This document shows, one piece after another, positions 54,809 to 64,000 of a stretch of DNA of 64,000 bases. Each line of letters begins with the position of its first letter. Position 1 is the first letter of the stretch. The position numbers and the translations under genes were made by a program. A model generated the notes under the pieces. It made no database searches, was not told where the DNA came from, and saw only the letters and a program-made list of their open reading frames with translations. The stretch comes from Thermosynechococcus sp. HN-54. GTDB taxonomy: Bacteria > Cyanobacteriota > Cyanobacteriia > Thermosynechococcales > Thermosynechococcaceae. The stretch is taken from positions 2,356,001 through 2,420,000 of the forward strand of contig NZ_CP098039.1 in the NCBI RefSeq assembly GCF_023650955.1. The letters are read 5' to 3'.

Positions 54809-56235
54809 CGGAAGCTCTCCAGTTTGGGACAGAACCAGTTGGGCTTACGCAGACTGGGAATGCTAATGGCGTAGAACAGGAACGTGCGACTACAGGTGAG
54901 AGCCGTAAACATACTAATGCCAATACCGATGGCCAAGGTCACGGCAAAACCGCGCACAAACCCTGTTCCCAAGGCAAAGAGAGCAGCACAGGCAATCAAG
55001 GTGGTAACATTGCTATCGAGAATACTGGCAAAGGCGCGATCAAACCCTGCCTCAACGGCACGGTACAGCGTTTTCCCCGCCCGCAACTCCTCACGGGTGC
55101 GCTCAAAAATCAGCACGTTGGCATCTACGGCCATACCAATACTGAGAATAAAACCGGCAATCCCTGGTAGGGTTAGGGTGACGCCGAAAAGCAGAAACGC
55201 GGCGTAGGTCAAAATGGCGTAGAGAATCAGGGCAATGTCGGCAATCAGTCCCGGCAGGCGGTAGTAGGCCACCATAAAGATCAGCACTAACACCAAGCCC
55301 GCTAAACCGGCATAGAGGCTATCGCGAATGCTATCTTGACCCAGCGAAGCGCCCACAGTGCGGTTTTCCACCACCTCGAGGGGAACGGGCAGTGCCCCCC
55401 CTTGCAACTGAATTGCTAAATCATTAGCCGTTTGGGCAGTAAAGCCACCGGAAATCTCTGCACTTCCTCCGACAATCCCCGTTTCTGCATATTCCACCGC
55501 CACCGTTGGCGCACTAATCAGGCGATCGTCAAGAAAAATCCCCAGACTTCGACCTGTACCCGCAATTTCCTTCGTGAGCTTGGCAAATAACTCCGCCCCT
55601 TCACTGTCAAAGCGGACAATCACACTCCAGTTGGGGGAGCCGGGAGCCACGGGACTGGCAAAGGCTTCCCTGAGCATCGCTCCCGTTAAATCTGAGGGCG
55701 TAAAGAGGCTAGCGATCGCCTGCTGGCTTTTTTCAAGGGATTTACGATTTTTTTCTAGCTTCGCCGCAATCTCCTTGAGAGCTTCGGGATTGTTGGCATT
55801 TTCGGCCTGCTGCGCCAAGAGTTGGGCTTGCTCCAAGAGCAATTGCGACTGAAGTTGCCGCTCAATTTGCAGTTGAGCTTCTGTGCCCGGTTTCTGCGCA
55901 GCAAAGAGCAGTTGCGCTGTCCCCTTGAGGATTCGCTCCGCCTGCTGCGGATCCGTCACCCCCGGCAATTGCACCAAGAGCTTATCATCTCCTGCGGTTT
56001 GCACCACGGCTTCGGCAACACCCAAGCCATCAATCCGCCGTTGCACCACCCCTTGAACTGCCGTCAACACTTGGGGGGTAATTTGCGACACCTTGTCCGT
56101 TGTTTGCACCTGCAACGTCAGTTGGGCGCCCCCCCGCAGATCTAAGCCCAGTCGAGCCGGTGTGCGCACAATCACCCACGTGGCGGCCATCAGCAACACC
56201 AAAATAGCAATTAGCCAGCCGCGATATTTCCCCAT
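54805..56235 (-). CDS. secD: Protein translocase subunit SecD
   Basis: 476 residues. The first transmembrane helix leads to [16 protein letters not shown], then a large periplasmic domain containing a Gln/Leu-rich helical insertion (about 120-175), and five C-terminal helices with [21 protein letters not shown] and the RTREELRAG loop. It begins 2 bp after pdhB and is coupled to secF. Confidence 0.96.
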   Translation of the reverse strand: MGKYRGWLIAILVLLMAATWVIVRTPARLGLDLRGGAQLTLQVQTTDKVSQITPQVLTAVQGVVQRRIDGLGVAEAVVQTAGDDKLLVQLPGVTDPQQAERILKGTAQLLFAAQKPGTEAQLQIERQLQSQLLLEQAQLLAQQAENANNPEALKEIAAKLEKNRKSLEKSQQAIASLFTPSDLTGAMLREAFASPVAPGSPNWSVIVRFDSEGAELFAKLTKEIAGTGRSLGIFLDDRLISAPTVAVEYAETGIVGGSAEISGGFTAQTANDLAIQLQGGALPVPLEVVENRTVGASLGQDSIRDSLYAGLAGLVLVLIFMVAYYRLPGLIADIALILYAILTYAAFLLFGVTLTLPGIAGFILSIGMAVDANVLIFERTREELRAGKTLYRAVEAGFDRAFASILDSNVTTLIACAALFALGTGFVRGFAVTLAIGIGISMFTALTCSRTFLFYAISIPSLRKPNWFCPKLESFR

Positions 56236-56237
56236 GG

Positions 56238-57221
56238 TTAGACCTGTCCCTGCACCAGCTTCTGCACAGCCGCTACAATTTGGGGCGGTTGCACAATTGT
56301 GAGATTCTCTAGCGTGCCGTTGTAGGGCGTCGGGATGTCTTGGGAGGAAAGGCGGATCACTGGCGCATCCAGTTCGTCAAAGTAGCGTTCCATAATCAAG
56401 GCTGAGAGTTCAGCGCCAATTCCCCCCGTCTTCATGCACTCTTCGACAATCACCACCCGATGGGTTTTGCGAATCGAAGCACCAATGGTTTCAAAGTCCA
56501 AGGGCTTGAGGGAGATGAGGTCAATCACTTCGGGGTCGTAGCCCTCTTTTTCAAGGGTTTTGACCGCTTGCAGCACATGGTGGCGCATCCGCGAGTAGGT
56601 TAAAATCGTTACGTCTTCACCAGTGCGGACAATTTCGGCTTTATTCAGGGGCAGCAGGTATTCCTCCTCCGGGATATCCTCCTTGAGGTTGTAGAGGAGC
56701 ACATGCTCAAAGAACATCACTGGATTCGGGTCACGGATGGCAGACTTGAGCAAGCCTTTGGCATTGTAGGGTGTTGAGCAGGCAACAATTTTTAAGCCCG
56801 GCACCGCTTGAAAGTAGGCTTCGAGCCGTTGGGAGTGCTCTGCCCCCAGTTGACGCCCCACACCACCAGGACCACGAATGACAATCGGAATTTTGAAGTT
56901 GCCGCCAGAGGTGTAGCGCAGCATGCCCGCATTGTTGGCAATTTGATTGAAGGCCAAGAGCAAAAAGCCCATATTCATGCCCTCGACAATGGGACGCAAG
57001 CCCGTCATCGCTGCGCCAATGGCCATGCCGGTAAAGCTGTTTTCGGCAATGGGGGTATCTAATAGGCGCAATTCACCGTACTTTTTGTAGAGGTCTTTGG
57101 TGACTTTATAGGAGCCGCCATAATGTCCCACGTCTTCCCCCAGCACAAATACCGTGGGGTCACGCTCCATCTCTTCATCAATGGCAGCACGAAGGGCATT
57201 AAACATTAAGGTTTCGGCCAT
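56238..57221 (-). CDS. pdhB: Pyruvate dehydrogenase E1 component, beta subunit
   Basis: 327 residues. With the alpha subunit it decarboxylates pyruvate to acetyl-CoA. [53 protein letters not shown] and [16 protein letters not shown] are typical of E1 beta. The alpha, E2 and E3 genes are not in this window. The pdhB-secD-secF order is a known cyanobacterial arrangement. Confidence 0.96.
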   Translation of the reverse strand: MAETLMFNALRAAIDEEMERDPTVFVLGEDVGHYGGSYKVTKDLYKKYGELRLLDTPIAENSFTGMAIGAAMTGLRPIVEGMNMGFLLLAFNQIANNAGMLRYTSGGNFKIPIVIRGPGGVGRQLGAEHSQRLEAYFQAVPGLKIVACSTPYNAKGLLKSAIRDPNPVMFFEHVLLYNLKEDIPEEEYLLPLNKAEIVRTGEDVTILTYSRMRHHVLQAVKTLEKEGYDPEVIDLISLKPLDFETIGASIRKTHRVVIVEECMKTGGIGAELSALIMERYFDELDAPVIRLSSQDIPTPYNGTLENLTIVQPPQIVAAVQKLVQGQV

Positions 57222-57404
57222 GGTTGCGCGGCATACATTTCATTAAGGACTATTTCCTAGGGTAGTTGAAACTGCACCGCTTGCGATCATGCTTATCAGA
57301 CTCATCATTAAACGCAATCTATTCTCAATTCTCCCTAAAACCTATTGACTATAGGCTAGAGATCAAGGACAAATTTACCTTCTACTATTTTCGGAGTATC
57401 CAAC

Positions 57405-58046
57405 ATGACCACCTTGGCGCGATCGCTACCCGCTGATACCCGCAGCTTTCAAGTGATTCAAACCCACTTGCAGCAGGATCAGGTCATTATTCTGCCGATG
57501 GCCACGGTCTATAGCTTTGTCGCCAATGGCACGAGTCCAAAGGCGATTGCGCGTCTGCGCCGTCTCAAGCACTTTAGTACAGAACAGCCCTTAGCCATTC
57601 TCACTTGGGGCGATCGCGCGGCTGAAGTGGCAGACCTCTCCCAAGAGGCAAAAACAATGCTGGCTCACTTCCCCTACCCCGTCACTATGATTGTCAAGGG
57701 CAAGCCCCACCTAGACCCACAAATTATGCAGGGTTTTGATTGTGTCTATCTAGCTTGTCCCGATCGCTTTATCTACGATCTCGTGGCTGCCTTGCCCTTC
57801 TTTTTGGTGGCAGCAACGGTGAAAGTGGGGACGGAACTCATTGTCAGTTTTGAGGATGCCCAAAAATACTATGGTGAGCAGGTGCCGTTAATTGTGGATG
57901 GGGGGCGCTGTTCCTATGGACGGCGGGGAACCCTCGTGGACTTCACCCTTGAATATCCAACGATTATGAACTTTGGCCCTGTCTCTGTGGATGATTTGCG
58001 ACCGATATTGCCGAACATTATTTTGCCGTCACATTTAATGAAATAG
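57405..58046 (+). CDS. Sua5/YciO/YrdC-domain protein
   Basis: 213 residues of the YrdC fold. The substrate-binding segment reads ILPMATVYSFVANG instead of the usual PTDTVYGL, and the KxR region is FSTEQPLAILTW. The canonical TDT is replaced by MAT. The family makes threonylcarbamoyl-AMP for tRNA t6A, but the divergence fits a YciO-type paralogue rather than the essential TsaC. Confidence 0.8.
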   Translation: MTTLARSLPADTRSFQVIQTHLQQDQVIILPMATVYSFVANGTSPKAIARLRRLKHFSTEQPLAILTWGDRAAEVADLSQEAKTMLAHFPYPVTMIVKGKPHLDPQIMQGFDCVYLACPDRFIYDLVAALPFFLVAATVKVGTELIVSFEDAQKYYGEQVPLIVDGGRCSYGRRGTLVDFTLEYPTIMNFGPVSVDDLRPILPNIILPSHLMK

Positions 58047-58087
58047 ATATAATATATTGAGCATTTTCACGTTAGGGGAGAGTCACT

Positions 58088-58792
58088 ATTTCTCAGCATT
58101 GCCAGTCCCTACTGATTACGGGGGTGGATACTGGTGTGGGCAAGACAATGATCACACGGGCACTGTGGTTCTATGCCCATCAATATCGTCCCCAACAACG
58201 GTGGGGCATTCTCAAGCCGATGCAAAGTGGGACTGCGGTCGAAATCGGAGACGGGGACTACTACTGTCAAACGCTGCCCCTCGACCAAACGGCCAGTGAA
58301 GTCTGTCCTCTGAGTTTTGCGGCACCCCTAGCGCCTCCGATCGCTGCCGAATTGGAAAATCGCACGATTGATTTAGCCCCTGTGTGGCAGACCTATCAGC
58401 AGCTTCAACAGCGATTTGATTACCTTTTGGTCGAAGGGATTGGGGGTCTAGGGTCGCCCATTACTTGGGAGTGGACGGTGGCGGATTTGGCAGCCGCTTG
58501 GAAGTTGCCCCTTGTCTTGGTGGCAACGGTGCGCTTGGGGGCGATCGCCCAAATTGTTGCCAATGTTGCCCTTGCACGGCAGTATCAGCTGGACATTCGC
58601 GGTCTGATTCTCAACTGTGTCACCCCCTGTAGCGACACGGAGATTGAACAGTGGACACCTCCAGAATTTCTCAGCCGCTTCACCCAAGTGCCGGTGCTGG
58701 GAGTACTGCCTTGGGGTCAATACACCAATGCGCAGTTAGCCACCCTGGTTGCTGAATGGCCTCTAGAACTGCTGTTTAGAAAAGGGCGGTAG
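58088..58792 (+). CDS. bioD: Dethiobiotin synthetase, apparent ATT start
   Basis: Converts 7,8-diaminopelargonate to dethiobiotin in biotin synthesis. The P-loop GVDTGVGKT begins before the first GTG (58124), so translation must start upstream. Between an in-frame TAG at 58073-58075 and 58124 there is no ATG, GTG or TTG. ATT at 58088 sits seven bases after GGGGAG and yields ISQHCQSLLITGVDTGVGKT, a normal BioD N-terminus. Later motifs KPMQSG and LLVEGIGGLGSP are intact; 234 residues. Confidence 0.9.
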   Translation: MSQHCQSLLITGVDTGVGKTMITRALWFYAHQYRPQQRWGILKPMQSGTAVEIGDGDYYCQTLPLDQTASEVCPLSFAAPLAPPIAAELENRTIDLAPVWQTYQQLQQRFDYLLVEGIGGLGSPITWEWTVADLAAAWKLPLVLVATVRLGAIAQIVANVALARQYQLDIRGLILNCVTPCSDTEIEQWTPPEFLSRFTQVPVLGVLPWGQYTNAQLATLVAEWPLELLFRKGR

Positions 58793-58883
58793 AGACGGCT
58801 TCCTTGAGAAATCAAATTGAGACTGATCAGGGAGCATAATTGATTTAGATTTAACTGACGTAATTCATTGCTGCAACTGACCT

Positions 58884-59444
58884 ATGCTAAAGCTCTATGG
58901 CGGTGCCAAATCCCGCGCCAGTATTGTCCGTTGGTATTTAGAGGAATTGGGAATTCCCTATGAATTTGTGCTGATGGATCTACAGGCTGGGGAACAACAT
59001 CAGCCTGAATTTCTCAAACTCAACCCTATGGGTAAGGTGCCTGTGATTGTTGATGGGGACGTTGTCCTGTGGGAATCAGGGGCGATTCTGCTCTATTTGG
59101 CGCAAGTGCATGATGAATTACCGAAGGACGCGGCTGCTGCTGCCCAAGTCTATCAGTGGGTGCTGTTTGCCAACTCTACCCTGACACAGGCGATGTTTCC
59201 CCCCGAAACGCGCGATCGCCAGCTGCCACGCCTTCTCAAGGGCATTGAGACAGCCCTCATGGGGCAACCCTACATCCTTGGCAATGACTTTTCGGTGGCT
59301 GATGTTGCCCTCGGATCAGTACTCGCCTATCTCCAGATGCTCTTTCAGGTGGACTTAAGTCCCTATCCTGCTGTGGCAGATTATGTGGCACGCCTCCAGC
59401 AACGACCTGCATTCCAGAAGGGTTTAATGGGAGTTGGCGCATGA
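58884..59444 (+). CDS. Glutathione S-transferase
   Basis: 186 residues. The N-terminal thioredoxin fold starts MLKLYGGAKSRASIVRW, where the Ser in GGAKSRAS is at the usual catalytic site and NPMGKVPVIVDGD is the cis-Pro loop. The helical C-terminal domain includes DFSVADVALGSVLAYL. Member of a cyanobacterial GST class that may use other thiols. The stop overlaps the next start in an ATGA. Confidence 0.93.
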   Translation: MLKLYGGAKSRASIVRWYLEELGIPYEFVLMDLQAGEQHQPEFLKLNPMGKVPVIVDGDVVLWESGAILLYLAQVHDELPKDAAAAAQVYQWVLFANSTLTQAMFPPETRDRQLPRLLKGIETALMGQPYILGNDFSVADVALGSVLAYLQMLFQVDLSPYPAVADYVARLQQRPAFQKGLMGVGA

Positions 59445-59899
59445 ATGTGATCTTTCGCGAAGTCGATCCCTTTGATTTGTGGATTTGGGTGGAATTTGCC
59501 GCACCACCCTCTTCTATTGAGCAACAGTACCTTGAGGAAGTCTTTAACTCGTGGTTTTTCTTGGGGAAACTGGGGGGCTTTAATGCCGAAAACCTTCAAG
59601 TCCAAGAAACTGGCTTAGATCTCAGTCACTTGGAGTACGATCACGCCCAAGCCGACAGTTCTATGATGGCGGTGATGCACAATATGGGCGAGTTTGAATA
59701 CAACGACTGCTGGGCACGCTGCTGGTTTGATCTTGGCACCAGTGATGCTTTGGCCTTGGATGTTCTCATTAATGCCCTCAATCAGTTTAGTGAGGACTAT
59801 GTGCCCTTAAAAACGCTCGTGATTGGCGGTGACAACCCCGAATGGCCGATCGCCACCAGTGAACAGCGGGAAATGATTGAACAATCGGCGTGGAACTAA
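59441..59899 (+). CDS. DUF3531 family protein
   Basis: 152-residue acidic cytosolic protein, starting MNVIFREVDPFDLWIWVEF. FNSWFFLGKLGGFNAENLQ and NMGEFEYNDCWARCWFD are conserved features of the cyanobacterial and plastid DUF3531 type. No known activity. It lies between the GST gene (ATGA overlap) and rsmB (10-bp overlap), so all three are likely in one operon. Confidence 0.85.
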   Translation: MNVIFREVDPFDLWIWVEFAAPPSSIEQQYLEEVFNSWFFLGKLGGFNAENLQVQETGLDLSHLEYDHAQADSSMMAVMHNMGEFEYNDCWARCWFDLGTSDALALDVLINALNQFSEDYVPLKTLVIGGDNPEWPIATSEQREMIEQSAWN

Positions 59900-61218
59900 G
59901 TGCGCGGCGTCTTGCCCTTGATGCCCTAGAACGGGTGGCCAAAGGTGCCTATGCCGATGTGGCGCTCCATCAGGTCTTGCAGCAGCGATCTCTCAAGGAG
60001 GGCGATCGCGCCCTCGTGACTGAACTGGTCTATGGGACTATCCGCCAACAGCGCACCTTAGATACCCTGATTCAGGGGTTTTGTCAGCAACTGCCGCCCT
60101 TGAAAGTACAGTTAGTGCTGCGTTTAGGTCTTTACCAACTGCGCTATCTGGATCGCATCCCTCCCCATGCCGCCGTGGACACCAGTGTTGAACTCGTCAA
60201 AGAGACTGGCTTAGGTGGCTTTGCCAAACTAGTCAATGGGGTGTTGCGCCGTTACACCCGCTCCACGACCGATCCGCTTGAGGCTCTCATTGCTCACCTA
60301 CCCTTGGTCTCCCAGCTGGGATGCCGCTATAGCTTTCCCGATGAACTAATGGCATCTTGGTTGGAGCGTTTGGACATCAAGGAATGCATTGCCCTCTGTG
60401 AGTGGTTCAATCAGCCCCCCCGCCTCGATCTCCGCCTCAATCCGCTGCGGACAACCGCTAGCCAGCTGATTGCCGACTTTGAGGCAGCCGGTTATACTCT
60501 GCAACCGATTCCCGACTTGCCCCAAGGACTCCTCCTCCCCCACTGTGGCCAACCCATGCAGGAACTCCCCGGCTATCGCGCAGGTTACTGGTCGGTTCAG
60601 GATCGGGCGGCGCAATGGGTGAGTCATCTGTTGGCTCCCCAACCGGGTGAGGTTGTCATTGATGCCTGTGCGGCACCGGGGGGCAAAACCACTCATATTG
60701 CTGAGCTGATGGCAGATCAAGGCCGTGTCATTGCCTGCGATCGCACCCCCAGTCGCCTGCGGAAATTAGAGCAAAATCGCGATCGCCTCGGCCTTAAGAG
60801 CATTGAAATTCACCCCCTTGATAGTGCCACCGCCCAAGATTTTGCAGCAACTGGCGATCGCGTGCTTTTAGATGTACCCTGCTCTGGAACGGGAACGCTG
60901 CACCGCCATGCCGACGCCCGTTGGCAACCCCTACAGACACGGTTGGCCGAACTCTTGCCCCTGCAAGCTCAACTCTTGGCCAATGTTTGCCAGTGGGTGA
61001 AACCCCACGGTTTACTTGTCTATGCCACCTGTAGCCTAGAACCTGCCGAAAATGAAGCCCAGATTCAACACTTTCTGGCTCACCATCCGCAGTGGCACAT
61101 TGAACCGCCGCCCCCAGACTTTCCCCTCAAAGCAACTGCGGAAGGCTGGATCACCGTTTGGCCACAACGGGAGGATATGGATGGCTTTTTTATGGTGCGG
61201 TTGCGACGCGGTAGCTAA
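59890..61218 (+). CDS. rsmB: 16S rRNA m5C967 methyltransferase
   Basis: 442 residues. An N-terminal NusB-like RNA-binding domain (about 5-130, VTELVYGTIRQQRTLDTLI) is followed by the SAM domain: DACAAPGGKTTHIAELM (motif I), LLDVPCSGTGTLHRH and YATCSLEPAENE with the two catalytic cysteines. The GTG start at 59890 lies inside the DUF3531 gene. The 3' end overlaps the convergent CPBP gene by 29 bp. Confidence 0.95.
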   Translation: MELSARRLALDALERVAKGAYADVALHQVLQQRSLKEGDRALVTELVYGTIRQQRTLDTLIQGFCQQLPPLKVQLVLRLGLYQLRYLDRIPPHAAVDTSVELVKETGLGGFAKLVNGVLRRYTRSTTDPLEALIAHLPLVSQLGCRYSFPDELMASWLERLDIKECIALCEWFNQPPRLDLRLNPLRTTASQLIADFEAAGYTLQPIPDLPQGLLLPHCGQPMQELPGYRAGYWSVQDRAAQWVSHLLAPQPGEVVIDACAAPGGKTTHIAELMADQGRVIACDRTPSRLRKLEQNRDRLGLKSIEIHPLDSATAQDFAATGDRVLLDVPCSGTGTLHRHADARWQPLQTRLAELLPLQAQLLANVCQWVKPHGLLVYATCSLEPAENEAQIQHFLAHHPQWHIEPPPPDFPLKATAEGWITVWPQREDMDGFFMVRLRRGS

Positions 61219-61996
61219 GTCCTAAGGCCACTACGATTAAAATACCAACCCCCATTAGGCCAGCGATCGGGTTGCCATTGATGCCCGTCAGCCACTCTGG
61301 CGCTGTTCCTGTATAGCTGATTAACTTGCCCACATTCACACCAAAATAGGCCCAGACCAAGCCACCGTGGAGTCCCATGGGAAAGCCCAATCGCCCGCCA
61401 AAGACCCACTTGCCCAACCCCAAAATCCAACCCAGCAGTGCCAAACCAAAAAACTGCGGCCATGTGGCCAAAATCACTTCCAAGGGATGCAGATAGTGCA
61501 GCGCCGCAAAAATCAGCCCATTGAGCACTAGGGCAAACCATGGTTGGTACTCTAGCTCTAGCTCCTGCAATAGCCAGCCGCGAAACAGCAATTCCTCAGC
61601 AAAGCCCACCGCCACACCGGTTAGGACGCCATCCAACAGCAGCAGACCAAAGCGATCGGGTAGTCCCTGCCACGTTACCCAGCCAAGGAGAGCCTCGATG
61701 GCAAACAAGAGGGCAACCAAAAATACCCCCCCTAGCCATCCCAGCAAGGCATCGCGACCAAATTTCCAGCCGCCCTTCAGTCCGTAAAACACGAGGGGCG
61801 ATCGCTGCTGGTGTACCCGCCGTCCCCAGACTCGCAGCAAGAGAATAAAGATGAGATATAACAGCCCCATATTGACAAAGCTGGCAGCTCCCCCCTTCCC
61901 CCAGAGAAAATAGATACTCAAGCCAAAGGGGAGCCACAGCAGTACCAGCGTCAGGGCAAAACTAAAGATGCGAAGCCAAAAGGGGCGGCGGATCAT
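61190..61996 (-). CDS. CPBP-family intramembrane metalloprotease
   Basis: 268 residues from ATG 61996; TTG 62041 or GTG 62008 would extend it toward clpS. About seven helices. The two signature motifs are EELLFRGWL (Glu-Glu and Arg) and FAALHYLHP, with a third His in MGLHGGLVW, as in Rce1/Abi-type proteases. Substrate unknown. It lies just downstream of clpS on the same strand. Confidence 0.85.
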   Translation of the reverse strand: MIRRPFWLRIFSFALTLVLLWLPFGLSIYFLWGKGGAASFVNMGLLYLIFILLLRVWGRRVHQQRSPLVFYGLKGGWKFGRDALLGWLGGVFLVALLFAIEALLGWVTWQGLPDRFGLLLLDGVLTGVAVGFAEELLFRGWLLQELELEYQPWFALVLNGLIFAALHYLHPLEVILATWPQFFGLALLGWILGLGKWVFGGRLGFPMGLHGGLVWAYFGVNVGKLISYTGTAPEWLTGINGNPIAGLMGVGILIVVALGLSYRVATAP

Positions 61997-62024
61997 CTGC
62001 CGCCACACCTGGGACAAAAACGGC

Positions 62025-62306
62025 TTATTCAGTGGGTTCAATGGTACTTGTCAGTCCTGCCATTTTCAGGCCTTCACAGTAAAACTCGGCGTGCTCAAGG
62101 GCACAGGTAATCACCAAGGCCACCCCCGTTAGGTGCGCCTCCATCATAATATCCACGGCTTGGGGCTGGGTGAGGCTCGGCACAGTCTTCAGCAATACCT
62201 CCACCACATACTCCATGGAGTTGACATTGTCATTGTGAAGGAGCACCCGATAGCGGGGAGCCAACTTGCGAACGGTTGCTGGTTTTTCAATGGTTTGCAC
62301 TGACAT
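62025..62306 (-). CDS. clpS: ATP-dependent Clp protease adaptor ClpS
   Basis: Delivers N-degron substrates to ClpC/ClpP. 93 residues from MSVQTIEKPATV. The binding-loop motif LLHNDNVNSMEYVVEVL carries the acidic and Asn residues that contact the substrate N-terminus. ALEHAEFYCEGLKMAGLTS closes the domain. ATG at 62324 is an alternative. Confidence 0.95.
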   Translation of the reverse strand: MSVQTIEKPATVRKLAPRYRVLLHNDNVNSMEYVVEVLLKTVPSLTQPQAVDIMMEAHLTGVALVITCALEHAEFYCEGLKMAGLTSTIEPTE

Positions 62307-62417
62307 TGTTGGCCATGCCTCCATTCAGCGTAAGTCATTTAGCAAAAGCAAATCAGTCATTCGGCAAATTATGCTTAAGATTTTAGCAAACAGCTCAAAG
62401 TTGACCACCCCAATCGC

Positions 62418-63920
62418 TTATTCGGGACGCAACAGTGGAAAAGCAATCACATCGCGAATACTAGGCGAATCGGTTAGTAACATGACCAAGCGATCAATGC
62501 CAATGCCTAAGCCGCCGGTCGGTGGCATTCCGTATTCGAGGGCTGTGAGAAAATCTTCATCGACACTATGGGCTTCCAAATCCCCAGCCGCTTTGCGCCG
62601 TGCCTGTTCTTCCAAACGCTGCCGTTGATCCAGCGGATCCGTTAACTCCGAAAAACTATTGGCATGTTCGCGACCAACAATAAATAATTCAAATCGCTCC
62701 ACCAGTCCGGGTTGGCTGCGGTGGGGCTTAGCCAAGGGCGAAATTTCCACAGGGTAGTCGAGCACAAATGTGGGTTGAATCAATGTGGGTTCAACGGTTT
62801 GCTCAAAGACTTCGTTGAGCACGCGGCCAATCGTATCACAGGTGTCTAAGTCTTTTACCCCTGCTTTTTGGGCTGCTTTCTTCGCCGCTGCTAGATCGCT
62901 CAATTGGCGAAAATCAATCCCAGTGGCTTGCAACACTGCATCGTGCATGGTCACCCGTCGCCACGGGGGCGTCAGATCAATCGTTTCCCCCTGGTAGGTG
63001 ATCTTGAGCGTGCCCAACACCTCCATTGCCGCTGTGGTGATGATTGCCTCCGTCAGCGTCATCATATCGTTGTAGTCGGCGTAGGCCTGATAGACCTCAA
63101 TGGAGGTAAATTCAGGGTTGTGCTTGGTTGAGATGCCCTCATTACGAAAGATGCGCCCCAGTTCATAGACCTTCTCAAAACCACCGACAATCAGGCGCTT
63201 CAGGTGCAGTTCTGTGGCAATGCGCAAGTAAAGCTGCATTTCCAAGGTGTTGTGGTAGGTGATGAAAGGACGCGCCTCCGCCCCCCCAGCTTCCGCCTGC
63301 AACACCGGCGTTTCAATTTCAATAAAGCCCTGCTCATTGAGGTAGCGACGAATGGCGGCAGTAATCAGCGCCCGTTTGCGGAAGGTATCGCGGACTTGGG
63401 GGTTGACGATGAGATCCACGTAGCGCTGGCGATAACGTTTTTCCACATCGGTGAGGCCATGCCATTTATCCGGCAGGGGCAGCAATGATTTCGTCAGCAG
63501 GCTGTAGGTTTCGACCACGACGGAGAGTTCACCCTTTTCCGTGCGTTTGAGGGTGCCCACAGCGCCAAGGATATCGCCGACATCGGTGAGGTGCTTCAAA
63601 TCGGCAAAGGCAGCTTCTCCCATCGCTTGGGTAATGGTTTGCTTATCGAGGTAAAGCTGAATCGTGCCACTCTCATCTTGAAGCATAAAAAAGGCGAGCT
63701 TGCCAAAGACGCGCCGCGCCATAATGCGACCAGCAACACTCACGCGATCGCCCACCGCTTCGCCCGCAGCTAAGTGGGCATATTTCTCTTGCAAAACAGC
63801 AGCCGTATGCGTCCGTTCCCAGCGATAGGCATAGGGAGTCATGCCCCGCTCTTGCAGGGTTTTGGCTTTCTCAATGCGTGTTGCCCGAATCTCAGCGCCC
63901 GTCGCCCCCACGTCGGCCAT
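62418..63920 (-). CDS. lysS: Lysyl-tRNA synthetase, class II
   Basis: 500 residues. N-terminal OB-fold anticodon domain (about 55-155) with [20 protein letters not shown]. The class II core includes motif 1 [10 protein letters not shown], motif 2 [15 protein letters not shown] and motif 3 [17 protein letters not shown]. Charges tRNA-Lys. The start [12 protein letters not shown] is 80 bp from the window edge. Confidence 0.98.
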   Translation of the reverse strand: MADVGATGAEIRATRIEKAKTLQERGMTPYAYRWERTHTAAVLQEKYAHLAAGEAVGDRVSVAGRIMARRVFGKLAFFMLQDESGTIQLYLDKQTITQAMGEAAFADLKHLTDVGDILGAVGTLKRTEKGELSVVVETYSLLTKSLLPLPDKWHGLTDVEKRYRQRYVDLIVNPQVRDTFRKRALITAAIRRYLNEQGFIEIETPVLQAEAGGAEARPFITYHNTLEMQLYLRIATELHLKRLIVGGFEKVYELGRIFRNEGISTKHNPEFTSIEVYQAYADYNDMMTLTEAIITTAAMEVLGTLKITYQGETIDLTPPWRRVTMHDAVLQATGIDFRQLSDLAAAKKAAQKAGVKDLDTCDTIGRVLNEVFEQTVEPTLIQPTFVLDYPVEISPLAKPHRSQPGLVERFELFIVGREHANSFSELTDPLDQRQRLEEQARRKAAGDLEAHSVDEDFLTALEYGMPPTGGLGIGIDRLVMLLTDSPSIRDVIAFPLLRPE

Positions 63921-64000
63921 ATTCGCAAAACATCTCCACGATTAGCAAACGTTAACCTTCTCATTGTACGCTCTGGAATCGGTACCAACGCTGCTAAAGG

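Noticed and set aside
58023-58053. Promoter for bioD (TTGCCG-N19-TATAAT)
   Set aside because: The spacer is too long and the -35 weak, and it overlaps the end of the YrdC-type gene; only the -10 looks good.
58057-58299. 80-codon frame overlapping the bioD start
   Set aside because: It is out of frame with BioD and shows no family features; only the BioD frame gives a P-loop.

Overview
The window is chromosomal DNA from a cyanobacterium, most likely a Thermosynechococcus-type thermophilic unicellular strain. The evidence is photosystem I subunit PsaM, a phycobilisome-linkable ferredoxin-NADP reductase (petH), the PSII assembly factor PAM68, the RuBisCO-type regulator RbcR, menE and menF for phylloquinone, and a very high density of the HIP1 octamer GCGATCGC. 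The genus assignment is inference from recognised proteins, above all the exact PsaM sequence; no search was run. Gene density is high, with many 1-4 bp stop/start overlaps (ATGA or GTGA).

Layout. 1-6.2 kb: a B12-binding radical SAM enzyme cut by the left edge, an ArsR regulator and pyrG, convergent with a coupled pair of CHASE2 Ser/Thr kinase and FeoA-like protein. 6.2-12.1 kb: rbcR, rpsO-PAM68, a methanogen-output-domain sensor followed by a PAS-GGDEF diguanylate cyclase, then petH with a HIP1-based terminator. 12.1-21.1 kb: menF, msrB overlapping a GAF-PAS-GAF histidine kinase, sepF-proC-membrane protein-dapA and rnj. 21.1-25.5 kb: a frameshifted gene remnant, menE, rsfS and a GTPase. 25.5-31.2 kb: a Ca2+-type P-ATPase, a two-component pair and a secreted protein preceded by an 11-bp-periodic direct repeat. 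31.2-35.3 kb: thrC, a phosphoglycerate-mutase-like phosphatase, a decayed IS701-family transposase abutting the tail of a restriction-type helicase (the only clearly mobile region), and purU. 35.3-40.5 kb: uvrA and groES-groEL under a perfect CIRCE operator. 40.5-43.1 kb: an ammonium transporter overlapping an orphan sugar-ABC permease, with an NtcA-type box upstream. 43.1-51.6 kb: MORN protein, folC, a methyltransferase, a Zur-type regulator overlapping a GH116 glucosidase, a coiled-coil protein, a Hik2-like kinase coupled to an internally duplicated membrane protein, and psaM. 51.6-57.2 kb: a minus-strand run ending in pdhB-secD-secF plus three membrane proteins. 57.2-64 kb: a Sua5/YciO protein, bioD (apparently starting at ATT), a GST, DUF3531, rsmB, a CPBP protease, clpS and lysS.

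The content is mostly core metabolism and housekeeping. No tRNA, rRNA, CRISPR array or intact mobile element was seen. The most unusual items are the ATT-initiated bioD, the His-paired tandem-duplicated membrane protein coupled to a sensor kinase, the CHASE2 kinase/FeoA pair, the petH hinge without an internal start codon, and the IS701/helicase scar.
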